From Streptococcus anginosus (lineage in GTDB: Bacteria > Bacillota > Bacilli > Lactobacillales > Streptococcaceae), in NCBI RefSeq assembly GCF_900636475.1, contig NZ_LR134283.1:1889655-1953654 (forward strand): a stretch of 64,000 bases of DNA. Direction: 5' to 3'. Shown piece by piece: positions 21,651 to 29,942 of the stretch. Positions within the stretch are counted from its first letter, which is position 1. Each line of letters starts with the position of its first letter. The translations under genes were made by a program, and so were the position numbers. Below the pieces are notes generated by a model, which saw only the letters and a program-made list of their open reading frames with translations, ran no database searches and was not told where the DNA came from.

Positions 21651-21680
21651 AAGAGGCTGAGCAAAAAGGTTCAGCTTCTT
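21651..21680 (+). terminator. hairpin after scrA
   Basis: AAGAGGCTGA pairs with TCAGCTTCTT, followed by CACTTTT. A second, stronger terminator-like hairpin follows at 21768-21812. Confidence 0.6.
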
Positions 21681-21767
21681 CACTTTTGGTTAACAAAACA
21701 CATTAACACAGCGGTTGATTGTTTTCTTTGCTCGCTTCACGTCTCAAAGTTGTCAATCAACTGTGCA

Positions 21768-21812
21768 GGGGTGGGAAACGAACTCTTTCCAGTTCTTTCC
21801 CACTCCCTTTTC
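21768..21812 (+). terminator. second terminator between scrA and scrK
   Basis: GGGGTGGGAAA pairs with TTTCCCACTCCC, followed by TTTTCTTT. Confidence 0.7.
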
Positions 21813-21911
21813 TTTGAAAAAGAGAAGAAAAAGTAAGATTTTTACTCAGAAGTCATATGATGATATGCTATAATGAATAGAGAAGAAAACAAAATAAAAA
21901 GAGGTTTTGAA

Positions 21912-22811
21912 ATGACAAAATTGTATGGAAGCCTAGAAGCTGGTGGTACAAAATTTGTATGTGCGGTTGGAGATGAAAACTTTGAAGTAATTGAAAAAAC
22001 ACAATTTCCAACGACCACATCGATTGAAACGTTGGATAAGACGATTGCATTTTTCTCTCGTTTTGAGAATTTAGCTGGTCTTGCGGTGGGTTCATTTGGT
22101 CCGATTGACATTGATCCTAATTCAAAAACGTATGGTTTTATTACAACGACACCTAAGCCACACTGGGCAAATGTTGATATTGTTGGTACTTTGCGGCGTG
22201 CATTGAATGTACCGATTTTCTTTACGACAGATGTTAATAGCTCTGCTTATGGTGAAGTAGTGGCACGAAATAATGCAGGCGGACGCATTGAAAATCTAGT
22301 TTACTATACGATTGGGACGGGGATTGGAGCCGGTGCTATTCAACGTGGTGAATTTGTTGGTGGGACGGGTCATCCAGAAATGGGGCATTACTATGTTGCG
22401 AAGCACCCAATGGATGTGGAAAAAGAATTTAATGGAGTGTGTCCATTCCATAATGGCTGTTTAGAGGGATTAGCTGCTGGACCTAGTTTAGAGGCCCGGA
22501 CAGGCATTCGAGGTGAAAATATTGAACTAAACAGCTCTGTTTGGGATATTCAAGCCTATTATATTGCGCAAGCAGCAATTCAAGCGACAGTGACTTTCCG
22601 ACCAGATGTGATTGTCTTTGGTGGAGGTGTTATGGCGCAACAGCACATGTTGGATCGCGTTCGTGAAAAGTTCACAGTTTTGTTGAATGGTTATTTGCCT
22701 GTTCCAGATGTACGTGATTACATTGTAACGCCAGCGGTTGCAGGAAATGGGTCAGCGACACTTGGAAACTTTGTCTTAGCTAAAAAAGTCAGCGAAAAAG
22801 CCAAAGGATAA
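21912..22811 (+). CDS. scrK: fructokinase (ROK family)
   Basis: A 299-residue ROK sugar kinase. It starts LYGSLEAGGTKFVCAVGD (phosphate-binding), has the catalytic GSFGPIDID segment near 60, and contains the ROK zinc motif with the cysteines of NGVCPFHNGCLEGLA and the histidine of GHPEMGH. It phosphorylates the fructose released by ScrB. GAGG at 21901-21904 lies ahead of ATG 21912. It follows scrA but has its own upstream region. Confidence 0.94.
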   Translation: MTKLYGSLEAGGTKFVCAVGDENFEVIEKTQFPTTTSIETLDKTIAFFSRFENLAGLAVGSFGPIDIDPNSKTYGFITTTPKPHWANVDIVGTLRRALNVPIFFTTDVNSSAYGEVVARNNAGGRIENLVYYTIGTGIGAGAIQRGEFVGGTGHPEMGHYYVAKHPMDVEKEFNGVCPFHNGCLEGLAAGPSLEARTGIRGENIELNSSVWDIQAYYIAQAAIQATVTFRPDVIVFGGGVMAQQHMLDRVREKFTVLLNGYLPVPDVRDYIVTPAVAGNGSATLGNFVLAKKVSEKAKG

Positions 22812-22822
22812 TTGAGTAATTG

Positions 22823-22862
22823 AGAGCAAGTGAGTGAATATTGAATAAGCTTGCTCTTTTTT
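22823..22862 (+). terminator. terminator of scrK
   Basis: AGAGCAAG (22823-22830) pairs with CTTGCTCT (22850-22857), followed by TTTTTT. Confidence 0.85.
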
Positions 22863-22878
22863 TGATATAAGGAAGAAA

Positions 22879-23289
22879 ATGATTAAACCAATTGTAAAAG
22901 ATATGTTGGCTTTGCAGCAGAAAGCACAACCAGCAAGCAAAGAAGATGTCGAAATTGGGCAAGATTTGTTCGATACCTTAAGAGCGAACAAAGATAAGTG
23001 TGTCGGAATGGCAGCCAATATGATTGGAATGCAGAAGCAGGTCATTATTTTTATGTATGGTATGGTGCCTGTTATCATGTTCAATCCTATTTTGAGAAGG
23101 AAGTCATCTCCTTACCGAGCGGAAGAGTCCTGTTTATCACTTGCGGGGAGTTGCTTGACAACTCGTTATAAGGAAATTACAGTTGAATATTTGGATCAAC
23201 ATTGGCGAAAGCAAACGCTGACTTTGAAAGATTTTCCTGCACAAATCTGCCAGCATGAACTGGATCATTTGGAAGGGATTTTGATTTAA
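22879..23289 (+). CDS. peptide deformylase-like protein (divergent, type III-like)
   Basis: A 136-residue member of the Fe/Zn peptide deformylase family. Motif 3 HELDH (in QHELDHLEG near the C terminus) and the motif 2 cysteine (EESCLS) are present, so the metal ligands Cys-His-His are intact. Motif 1 reads VGMAANMIG: the conserved catalytic glutamine of GxGxAAxQ is replaced by Met, and the glycine of EGCLS is Ser. These changes are typical of the second, often poorly active, deformylase of Gram-positive bacteria. It is short compared with the roughly 200 residues of the main Firmicute enzyme. Activity is uncertain. Confidence 0.85.
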   Translation: MIKPIVKDMLALQQKAQPASKEDVEIGQDLFDTLRANKDKCVGMAANMIGMQKQVIIFMYGMVPVIMFNPILRRKSSPYRAEESCLSLAGSCLTTRYKEITVEYLDQHWRKQTLTLKDFPAQICQHELDHLEGILI

Positions 23290-23296
23290 TGACCTG

Positions 23297-23328
23297 AAAA
23301 CTCAGCTTTTATAGTACTGGGTTTTTAA
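23297..23328 (+). terminator. terminator of the deformylase-like gene
   Basis: AAAACTCAG (23297-23305) pairs with CTGGGTTTT (23317-23325). Confidence 0.75.
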
Positions 23329-23340
23329 TTGGTCAGAAAA

Positions 23341-23430
23341 ATAGTTCTCATAGGAACTTTTTTCTTGACATTCGTTTAAATTATAGTAAAATAGTTCTCA
23401 TGGAAACCAATTGGTTCTCTAGAGAACTAT
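23341..23430 (+). promoter_or_regulatory. rcrR promoter with three MarR-type operator copies
   Basis: TTGACA (23365-23370) and TAAAAT (23387-23392) are 16 bases apart. Three copies of an ATAGTTCTC..GAGAACTAT-type repeat surround it: AGTTCTCATAGGAACT (23343-23358), ATAGTTCTCATGGAAACC (23391-23408) and TTGGTTCTCTAGAGAACTAT (23411-23430, nearly perfect). They are probably sites for autorepression by the MarR protein encoded next. Confidence 0.8.
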
Positions 23431-23446
23431 TTGAAAGGAAGTCAAA

Positions 23447-23905
23447 ATGGAAAAACCATTATTGGAATTCAAGCGATTTGGACGAAAAACACATCTAATG
23501 ATTCAAAAAATTGCCAAAGAGCGAGGAATTGAATTTATGGCGGGTCCGCAGGGGCAGGTATTGCATTTTGTGAATCACCGCGAAGACTGTGATAAGATGA
23601 CCTTTATTAAAGATATTGAGCAGGAGTTGGGCATTACTAAGTCCGTTGCCAGTAATTTAATGAAGCGGATGGTGAAGAATGGCTTGATTTATCTGGAAGT
23701 GAGTGAGACCGATAAACGCGCTAAGATTATTCGTTTAACGCCGGAATCAAAAGAGCGCATGAATAAAATTCGTGATTTTTTTGATGAAATGGATCGTTGC
23801 CTATTGACAGATATTTCAGAAGAAGATTTGGTTACTTTTTTTCAAGTGATGGGGAAATTTTACCAGAATATTGAAAAATTAGAAAAAGGAGAAGCGAATG
23901 TTTAA
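23447..23905 (+). CDS. rcrR: MarR-family repressor (RcrR-type)
   Basis: A 152-residue winged-helix regulator. The recognition region lies in IEQELGITKSVASNLMKRMVKNGLIYLEVSETDKRAK (about 60-97), with the wing at DKRAKII. Followed immediately by two ABC exporter half-transporters, it matches the rcrRPQ operon known from S. mutans, where the regulator links stress tolerance and competence. The assignment is by gene order and family, not by alignment. The upstream inverted repeats imply autoregulation. It overlaps the next gene by eight bases. Confidence 0.8.
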   Translation: MEKPLLEFKRFGRKTHLMIQKIAKERGIEFMAGPQGQVLHFVNHREDCDKMTFIKDIEQELGITKSVASNLMKRMVKNGLIYLEVSETDKRAKIIRLTPESKERMNKIRDFFDEMDRCLLTDISEEDLVTFFQVMGKFYQNIEKLEKGEANV

Positions 23906-25664
23906 ATTGTTTAAACGTTTAACTGTCAAAGAAGTAGGGATGATTGTCATCAGCATTTTGTTTACTTGTTTAACAGTTTATTTAGAATTAGAGGTTCCGA
24001 CTTATATTTCAAAAATTACGGAACTCCTCCAAACGAAAGGAACAGTAGTTTCTGACTTGTGGAATCCAGGTTTGAAAATGATTGGATTGTCTTTTGCGAG
24101 CTTTCTTAGTGCTGTGACAGTTGGCTTTATTGCGGCTAGATTGGCGGCTAGCTTTACAACGAGTTTGCGGTCAGATATTTTCAATCGTGTACTGGATTAT
24201 TCAGATGCTGAGATTAAGAGATTCTCTATTCCGAGTCTTTTGACGCGGACAACCAACGATCTTACGCAAATTCAACTTATGATTACTATGGGCTTGCAAG
24301 TCGTGACTCGTGGGCCGATTATGGCGATTTGGGCGATTACAAAAATCATTGGGAAATCAGAATACTGGCTCTGGGCAGTTATTGTCGCAGTTATTGTGAA
24401 TATGATTATGACGACAGTTTTGATGACGTTGGCCTTTCCAAAGCAATCTGTTATTCAACGGTTGACTGATAAGTTAAATAGTATTACGCGTGAAAGTCTA
24501 ACAGGGATTCGTGTTGTTCGGGCTTACAATGCTGAAGACTATCAAGATGACAAATTTGCAGAGGCAAATGATGAAGTGACTCGGTTGAATCTCTTTGTTA
24601 GTCGGCTCATGGCTATTTTAAATCCGATTATGATGGGGATTTCGAGTGGTTTGACCTTGGCAATATACTGGATTGGTGCTTACTTGATTCAAGATGCAGC
24701 TTTACCAGAGCGCTTGCCTATCTTTAGTGATATGGTAGTCTTTATGTCTTATGCCATGCAAGTGGTGATGGGCTTCATGCTCATGGGTGCTCTTTTTATC
24801 ATTCTACCTCGTACCTTGGTATCTGCTGGGCGGATCAATGAAGTACTTGATTTATATTCAACGATTGAGTCTCCAGAACACCCTAAAGAAGCTAAAGATA
24901 TTAAAGGAGAAGTGGTCTTTGATAATGTGTCTTTCCGCTATGATAAAAATTCTGAGGCTGTCATTGAGCATGTCAGCTTTACAGCCAAAGCAGGCGAAAC
25001 GGTGGCTTTCATTGGTTCAACCGGTTCTGGGAAATCCACTTTAATCAGCTTAATTCCTCGTTTCTATGATGTGACAGAAGGAAGAATTTTAGTAGATGGC
25101 GTGAATGTAAAAGATTATCAGTTGGAAGATTTGCATAATAAAATTGGCTACATTCCACAAAAAGCTGTTCTCTTTTCTGGTGATATAAAGAGTAATTTAG
25201 ATTTTGGACAAAGCAATGAAAGTCCATTGGATGATGAAAAAATGTGGTCTGCGTTGGACTTGGCACAAGCGAAATCATTTGTTGAAGAAAAAGAAGGTGG
25301 TCTGCACTCAGAGGTTGCACAAAGCGGAACCAATTTCTCTGGTGGTCAAAAGCAGCGGTTGGCGATTGCGCGTGCACTTGCTAGGAAACCTGAAATTCTG
25401 ATTTTTGACGATTCATTTTCAGCACTGGACTATAAGACAGACCGTATTTTGCGAGAAGAATTGGCGAAAAAAGTGAAAGCTACAACCAGATTGATTGTAG
25501 CTCAGCGGATTTCAACGATCATGGATGCTGATCAGATCTTGGTATTGGATAAAGGGAAGGTTGTTGGGCAAGGGACTCACAAAGAGCTACTAGAGACCAA
25601 CGAAGTTTATCAAGAAATTGCTTACTCACAATTATCAAAGGAGGAATTGGAAAATGGAAAATAA
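23898..25664 (+). CDS. rcrP: ABC exporter half-transporter (RcrP-type)
   Basis: A 588-residue half-transporter: an N-terminal six-helix membrane domain (about 15-310), then the ATPase domain with Walker A GSTGSGKST and the canonical signature FSGGQKQR. Walker B reads ILIFDDSFSALD, so the usual catalytic Glu is Asp. This is the degenerate partner in an asymmetric heterodimer with the next protein. AAAAGGAG lies before the ATG inside the end of rcrR. The exported substrate is unknown; peptide or drug export is typical. Confidence 0.85.
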   Translation: MFKLFKRLTVKEVGMIVISILFTCLTVYLELEVPTYISKITELLQTKGTVVSDLWNPGLKMIGLSFASFLSAVTVGFIAARLAASFTTSLRSDIFNRVLDYSDAEIKRFSIPSLLTRTTNDLTQIQLMITMGLQVVTRGPIMAIWAITKIIGKSEYWLWAVIVAVIVNMIMTTVLMTLAFPKQSVIQRLTDKLNSITRESLTGIRVVRAYNAEDYQDDKFAEANDEVTRLNLFVSRLMAILNPIMMGISSGLTLAIYWIGAYLIQDAALPERLPIFSDMVVFMSYAMQVVMGFMLMGALFIILPRTLVSAGRINEVLDLYSTIESPEHPKEAKDIKGEVVFDNVSFRYDKNSEAVIEHVSFTAKAGETVAFIGSTGSGKSTLISLIPRFYDVTEGRILVDGVNVKDYQLEDLHNKIGYIPQKAVLFSGDIKSNLDFGQSNESPLDDEKMWSALDLAQAKSFVEEKEGGLHSEVAQSGTNFSGGQKQRLAIARALARKPEILIFDDSFSALDYKTDRILREELAKKVKATTRLIVAQRISTIMDADQILVLDKGKVVGQGTHKELLETNEVYQEIAYSQLSKEELENGK

Positions 25665-27414
25665 AAAATCATCTTTATTTAGCCAAGTGAAACCCTATAT
25701 CAAAGGATTCCAGTTTCCATTGCTCATTGCATTTGTGGGAGCGGCAGTGTCTAGTATTATTACAGTTTATGGACCGGACAAATTAAAAGAAATTACGAAC
25801 CTCATCACAGAAGGAATGCGAAGTCAGATTGATTTGCAGGCGATCTCTAATATTGCTCTTTTCTTAGCGATTTTGTACGCAGCAGGTGCTTTGTTAAATT
25901 ACGTTCAATCTTTTATCATTTCATCTGTTATTCAGCATTTCTCCAAACGCTTGCGGACAGCTATTGCTGAAAAAATCAATAAATTACCATTGCGGTATTT
26001 TGATAGTCATTCTCAAGGAGATACTCTTTCGCGGGTCACAAATGACGTGGATACTGTTGGGCAATCTTTGAACCAAAGTTTGGGAACGGTGATTTCATCA
26101 AGTTTGCTTCTCATTGCAGTTCTCTTTATGATGTTTTACAATAATGTGGTCTTGTCCTTTGTAACGATTGGTTCAGTCTTGATTGGCTTTGCCTTTGTTG
26201 CTTTGATTATGGGAAAATCTCAACGATTCTTCCGAGCGCAACAAGAAAATCTTGCCAGCGTCAATGGCTATGTGGAAGAAATGTACTCTGGGCATAATGT
26301 CATTGTCAGCTACAATGCCACAGACGAATCCAAAGTAGCCTTTCAAACACTTAATACTAACCTTTACAACAGTATGTGGAAATCACAATTCATTTCAGGG
26401 ATTATGATGCCGCTTATGATGTTTGTAGGGAACTTCGGTTACGTTATGGTTGTTTTGGTTGGGGCGAGCATGGCCTTGAATGGCGATGTCACTATGGGAA
26501 CGATTGTTGCCTTTATGGTATATGTACGGATTTTCTCTCAACCGTTGTCACAAATTGCACAAGGGATTACTACTCTTCAACAAGCTAGCGCTGCTATGGG
26601 ACGCGTATTTGAATTTTTAGCAGAGCCTGAAATGGAAAATGATGAACACAAAGCGCAACAACTCACGACCCTAAAAGGAGATGTTGCCTTTGATAAGGTA
26701 TTCTTTGGTTATAATCCAGATCGAACGATTATTCATGATTTCTCTGCCAATGCAAAAGCAGGGCAAAAAATTGCCATTGTCGGTCCGACCGGTGCTGGGA
26801 AGACGACCATTGTCAACTTGCTCATGAAATTTTATGAGATTGATAAGGGTCGCATTACAATTGACGGTGTTGATACGAAGCAAATGAAACGTTCTGAGGT
26901 ACACGATGCCTTCTCCATGGTTCTCCAAGACACTTGGTTATTTGAGGGAACGATTAAGGAAAATTTGATTTACAATCAGAAAAATATTTCTGACGAAGCA
27001 GTTGTGGCAGCTGCCAAAGCTGTTGGGGTTCATCACTTTATCAAGACTTTGCCAAAAGGATATGATACAGTGTTGGATGACACAGTCAGTCTTTCTGTGG
27101 GGCAAAAGCAATTGTTGACCATTGCGCGTGCCCTTCTTAAAGATGCTCCATTGCTTATCTTGGACGAAGCGACTTCATCTGTTGATACACGGACGGAAGA
27201 GCTGATTCAAAAAGCGATGGATAAACTAATGGAAGGACGAACTTCCTTTGTCATTGCTCACCGTTTGTCAACAATTCGTAATGCTGATTTGATTCTCGTT
27301 ATGCGAGATGGCAATATCATTGAACAAGGAAATCACGATCAATTGATGGAAGAAAATGGCTTCTATGCTGATCTTTACAATAGTCAATTCGATGAAGACG
27401 CAGAGTATGCGTAA
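25654..27414 (+). CDS. rcrQ: ABC exporter half-transporter (RcrQ-type)
   Basis: 586 residues from ATG 25654, chosen because AAAGGAGG lies upstream; it overlaps rcrP by 11 bases. It has six membrane helices and an ATPase domain with Walker A GPTGAGKTT and full Walker B plus catalytic Glu in LLILDEATSSVD. Its ABC signature is LSVGQKQ rather than LSGGQ. The degenerate signature here and the Asp in RcrP would meet in the same composite ATP site, leaving one consensus site, as in known heterodimeric exporters. Confidence 0.85.
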   Translation: MENKKSSLFSQVKPYIKGFQFPLLIAFVGAAVSSIITVYGPDKLKEITNLITEGMRSQIDLQAISNIALFLAILYAAGALLNYVQSFIISSVIQHFSKRLRTAIAEKINKLPLRYFDSHSQGDTLSRVTNDVDTVGQSLNQSLGTVISSSLLLIAVLFMMFYNNVVLSFVTIGSVLIGFAFVALIMGKSQRFFRAQQENLASVNGYVEEMYSGHNVIVSYNATDESKVAFQTLNTNLYNSMWKSQFISGIMMPLMMFVGNFGYVMVVLVGASMALNGDVTMGTIVAFMVYVRIFSQPLSQIAQGITTLQQASAAMGRVFEFLAEPEMENDEHKAQQLTTLKGDVAFDKVFFGYNPDRTIIHDFSANAKAGQKIAIVGPTGAGKTTIVNLLMKFYEIDKGRITIDGVDTKQMKRSEVHDAFSMVLQDTWLFEGTIKENLIYNQKNISDEAVVAAAKAVGVHHFIKTLPKGYDTVLDDTVSLSVGQKQLLTIARALLKDAPLLILDEATSSVDTRTEELIQKAMDKLMEGRTSFVIAHRLSTIRNADLILVMRDGNIIEQGNHDQLMEENGFYADLYNSQFDEDAEYA

Positions 27415-27444
27415 AGGAAATGACAAACGATAAATTACAATAGG

Positions 27445-27484
27445 GACTCTTTCTAGTCAAACTTTGACCGGAAAGAGTTTTTTG
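27445..27484 (+). terminator. terminator of rcrRPQ
   Basis: GACTCTTTC pairs with GAAAGAGTT, with an inner GTCAA/TTGAC pairing, followed by TTTTTT. Confidence 0.85.
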
Positions 27485-27524
27485 TTATTAAATTTTTGAA
27501 AAAGTATAATCTTTATATATAAAA

Positions 27525-27556
27525 GACTAGACATTTAATAAAAACTGTGCTATACT
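27525..27556 (+). promoter_or_regulatory. promoter of PTS IIB-IIA with HutC-type operator
   Basis: TAGACA (27528-27533) and TATACT (27551-27556) are 17 bases apart. GACTAGAC (27525-27532) overlaps the -35 and differs at one base from the HutC-subfamily consensus GTMTAKAC. The layout is the same as at the IIC gene promoter (29878-29909). Confidence 0.6.
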
Positions 27557-27623
27557 AATTTCAATGATAGGTAATTTGTTAATAAAAACTTACCTCATAT
27601 ACAAAATTTTAAGGAGAAATTTC

Positions 27624-27938
27624 ATGACAAAAGCGTTAATTATCTGTGCAGCAGGGATGTCTTCTTCTCTCATGGCTAAAAAGACAACTGAATACCTTCA
27701 AGGTCAAGGACAAGATATTACTGTTGAAGCAATTGGAGCAACAGAAGGAAATAAAGTAATTGAATCTGCCACATTTGATCTTTATTTAATTAGTCCTCAA
27801 ACAAGAATGTATTTCAAACAATTTGCTGACCTCGGAGAAAAAGTTGGACGTCCAGTTGTTCAAATTCCACCTCAAGCCTATGTTCCAATCCCAACAGGAG
27901 TCGCAGCTCTGGCTAAAGTAGTCACAGACAATCTATAA
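27624..27938 (+). CDS. celA: PTS cellobiose/beta-glucoside enzyme IIB
   Basis: A 104-residue lactose/cellobiose-family IIB protein with the phosphocysteine Cys8 in IICAAGMSSSLMAKK. It passes phosphate from IIA to the sugar entering through the IIC protein. AAGGAG precedes ATG 27624; 20 further in-frame codons upstream belong to the leader. The IIC gene is not adjacent but about 2 kb downstream, past the glucosidase. Confidence 0.93.
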   Translation: MTKALIICAAGMSSSLMAKKTTEYLQGQGQDITVEAIGATEGNKVIESATFDLYLISPQTRMYFKQFADLGEKVGRPVVQIPPQAYVPIPTGVAALAKVVTDNL

Positions 27939-27948
27939 AGAGGATGTT

Positions 27949-28269
27949 ATGAATACAGAAGAATTACAAGTAGTAGCATTTGAAATCATTCTTCATAGTG
28001 GAACTGCGCGTGCAACAGTACACGAAGCATTTGCAGCGATGCGACTTGGTCACTACGATGAAGCTTCTCAAAAATTGGAAGCCGCGAATACAGAATTGGT
28101 TGAAGCACATCACGCACAGACGAAATTGTTGCAAGATTACGCAAGTGGCGTTGAGATTAAGATTGAGATCATCATGGTTCATGCACAGGATCATTTGATG
28201 ACAACAATGACATTACGTGAAGTGGCATTAGAGATGCTTGAATTATATAAAAAGTTAGAAGAAAAATAA
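27949..28269 (+). CDS. PTS lactose/cellobiose enzyme IIA
   Basis: A 106-residue all-helical IIA protein. The phosphorylated histidine is His78 in MVHAQDHLM, the family signature. It starts ten bases after the IIB stop with AAAGAGG between them, so the two form an operon. Confidence 0.93.
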   Translation: MNTEELQVVAFEIILHSGTARATVHEAFAAMRLGHYDEASQKLEAANTELVEAHHAQTKLLQDYASGVEIKIEIIMVHAQDHLMTTMTLREVALEMLELYKKLEEK

Positions 28270-28362
28270 TTTATTTATAAACCTCCTAAGAATAAACTTA
28301 TAGTATTTGTGTGAATTAGTTACATGTTATAGGTTTATTTTTTATCTTTTATTTAGCATAAA

Positions 28363-28398
28363 CTCCCCAAGGTATCGGAACCCTTGGGGAGTTTTGCT
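28363..28398. terminator. terminator between the IIA gene and the glucosidase
   Basis: AAACTCCCCAAGG pairs with CCTTGGGGAGTTT, a perfect hairpin between convergent genes. Confidence 0.85.
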
Positions 28399-28402
28399 AA
28401 AT

Positions 28403-29800
28403 TTAATCTTCAAAACCATTTTTGTCAGACAGTTCTTTAAAGAAATAACCTGATTTTTTAATGGTTCGCTTGCCTTGTTTGTCTAGGTCAACAGCAATGA
28501 GACCATAGCGATTTTTATAGGCGTTATTCCAAGACCAGTTATCCATACAAGTCCACATATGGTATCCTAAGCAATTAGCTCCTTCGTGGATAGCTTGATG
28601 AAGGTAGCGAAGATGATTTTTGACAAATTCGATACGATAGTCATCTTCAATTTGACCATTTGCGTTGATGTAACGTTCTTCACCTTCAACCCCCATACCA
28701 TTTTCTGAGATATAGCAAGGAAGATTTCCATAGTTATCACGAACATTCATCATAATGTCGTAGATTCCTTTTTCATAGATTTCCCAACCGCGATAAGGGT
28801 TCATTTTTTTTCCTGGCATATCATAGTAGTCAAAGAAATCATCTGGCATAGGATTCTGCGGATCTTTATCAGCAGAGTTTTCTTTGGCTTGAACTCGACG
28901 TGGCTGGTAATAATTGACACCAAGCAAGTCAATGGTATTTTCTTTAATGGTCTTTAAATCCTCATTTGTGTGTTCTGGCACCATATTTAGTTCCTTAATA
29001 AGAGCAATCAAATCAGCAGGGTATTCGCCTTTGATGGCAGGATCTAAGAAAGAGCGATTAAAGAAAGCATCTGCAATTTGAGCAGCTTTGACGTCTTCGG
29101 GATTATTCTCATCACGCGGATAGCTTGGGGTTAAGTTGAGGATAATCCCAATTTTACCATCTTGCTTTTCATGATAGGCTCTGACAGCTAAGCTGCTGGC
29201 TAGCATTTCGTGAAAAGCTACTTGAACAGCGTGTTTCATGTTGACTTCATTTGGATAATGGAAATTGTAGAGGTAGCCACCTTCGACGGGGACAATGGGT
29301 TCATTGTGAGTGAACCAATATTTGACGCGATCACCAAATAGGTCAAAGCAGGTTCTTGCAAAGTTTACATAAGCATCAACCGTTTCCCGATTAAGCCAAC
29401 CGCCTTTTGCTTGTAGTGCCATTGGCATGTCAAAATGGTATAAGTTAATAAATGGTTCAATTCCATTTGTAATCAGTTCATCAATGAATGAATTGTAAAA
29501 ATCTACGGCTTGTGGATTAACAGCACCAACGCCTTCTGGGATTAGACGACTCCATTGGATAGAAGTGCGGAAAGAATTGTGTCCAGTTGCTTTCATTAGT
29601 TGCACATCTTCTTTGTAATACTGATAATTATAGGAAGCTTTATCAGGTCCAATATGGTTGAAAAATTTTTCAGGTTCTTTGTTGTACCAATAGTCCCAGA
29701 TATTCTCTCCTTTTCCATCACCGTCAAATCGACCTTCTGTTTGCGGCCCACTGGAAGCAGTTCCCCAGAAAAAGCCTTTTGGAAATGTTAAAAATGTCAT
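28403..29800 (-). CDS. 6-phospho-beta-glucosidase (GH1)
   Basis: A 465-residue GH1 enzyme. The N-terminal FPKGFFWGTASSGPQTEG, the acid/base region TGHNSFRTSIQWSRL then FTHNEPIVP, and the nucleophile region CYISENGMG are all present. It hydrolyses phosphorylated beta-glucosides imported by the flanking PTS genes. AAAAGGAG lies before its ATG. It is divergent from the IIC gene and shares an intergenic region of about 140 bases with it. A hairpin at 28365-28397 (CTCCCCAAGG / CCTTGGGGAG) lies just 3' of it. Confidence 0.95.
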   Translation of the reverse strand: MTFLTFPKGFFWGTASSGPQTEGRFDGDGKGENIWDYWYNKEPEKFFNHIGPDKASYNYQYYKEDVQLMKATGHNSFRTSIQWSRLIPEGVGAVNPQAVDFYNSFIDELITNGIEPFINLYHFDMPMALQAKGGWLNRETVDAYVNFARTCFDLFGDRVKYWFTHNEPIVPVEGGYLYNFHYPNEVNMKHAVQVAFHEMLASSLAVRAYHEKQDGKIGIILNLTPSYPRDENNPEDVKAAQIADAFFNRSFLDPAIKGEYPADLIALIKELNMVPEHTNEDLKTIKENTIDLLGVNYYQPRRVQAKENSADKDPQNPMPDDFFDYYDMPGKKMNPYRGWEIYEKGIYDIMMNVRDNYGNLPCYISENGMGVEGEERYINANGQIEDDYRIEFVKNHLRYLHQAIHEGANCLGYHMWTCMDNWSWNNAYKNRYGLIAVDLDKQGKRTIKKSGYFFKELSDKNGFED

Positions 29801-29835
29801 ATATTTTCTCCTTTTAAAAAATCTTTACAACACAA

Positions 29836-29909
29836 TTCTATACCTTTTGTGGAAAAAGTCAATCTTTTTGTTAAAAAGTATAGACATTTTTTGAAGAATA
29901 TAGTATAGT
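29836..29909. promoter_or_regulatory. divergent promoters with HutC-type operators between the glucosidase and IIC genes
   Basis: Rightward: TAGACA (29881-29886) and TATAGT (29904-29909), 17 bases apart, with GTATAGAC (29878-29885) overlapping the -35. This is a perfect match to GTMTAKAC. Leftward: AGTCAA (29857-29862, read TTGACT on the minus strand) with TAGAAT 16 bases on, overlapped by GTATAGAA at 29843-29836. The likely binder is the GntR protein encoded at 31245. Confidence 0.65.
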
Positions 29910-29942
29910 TAAAGTATCAAAAAAGAAAAAGAGGGATAATTG

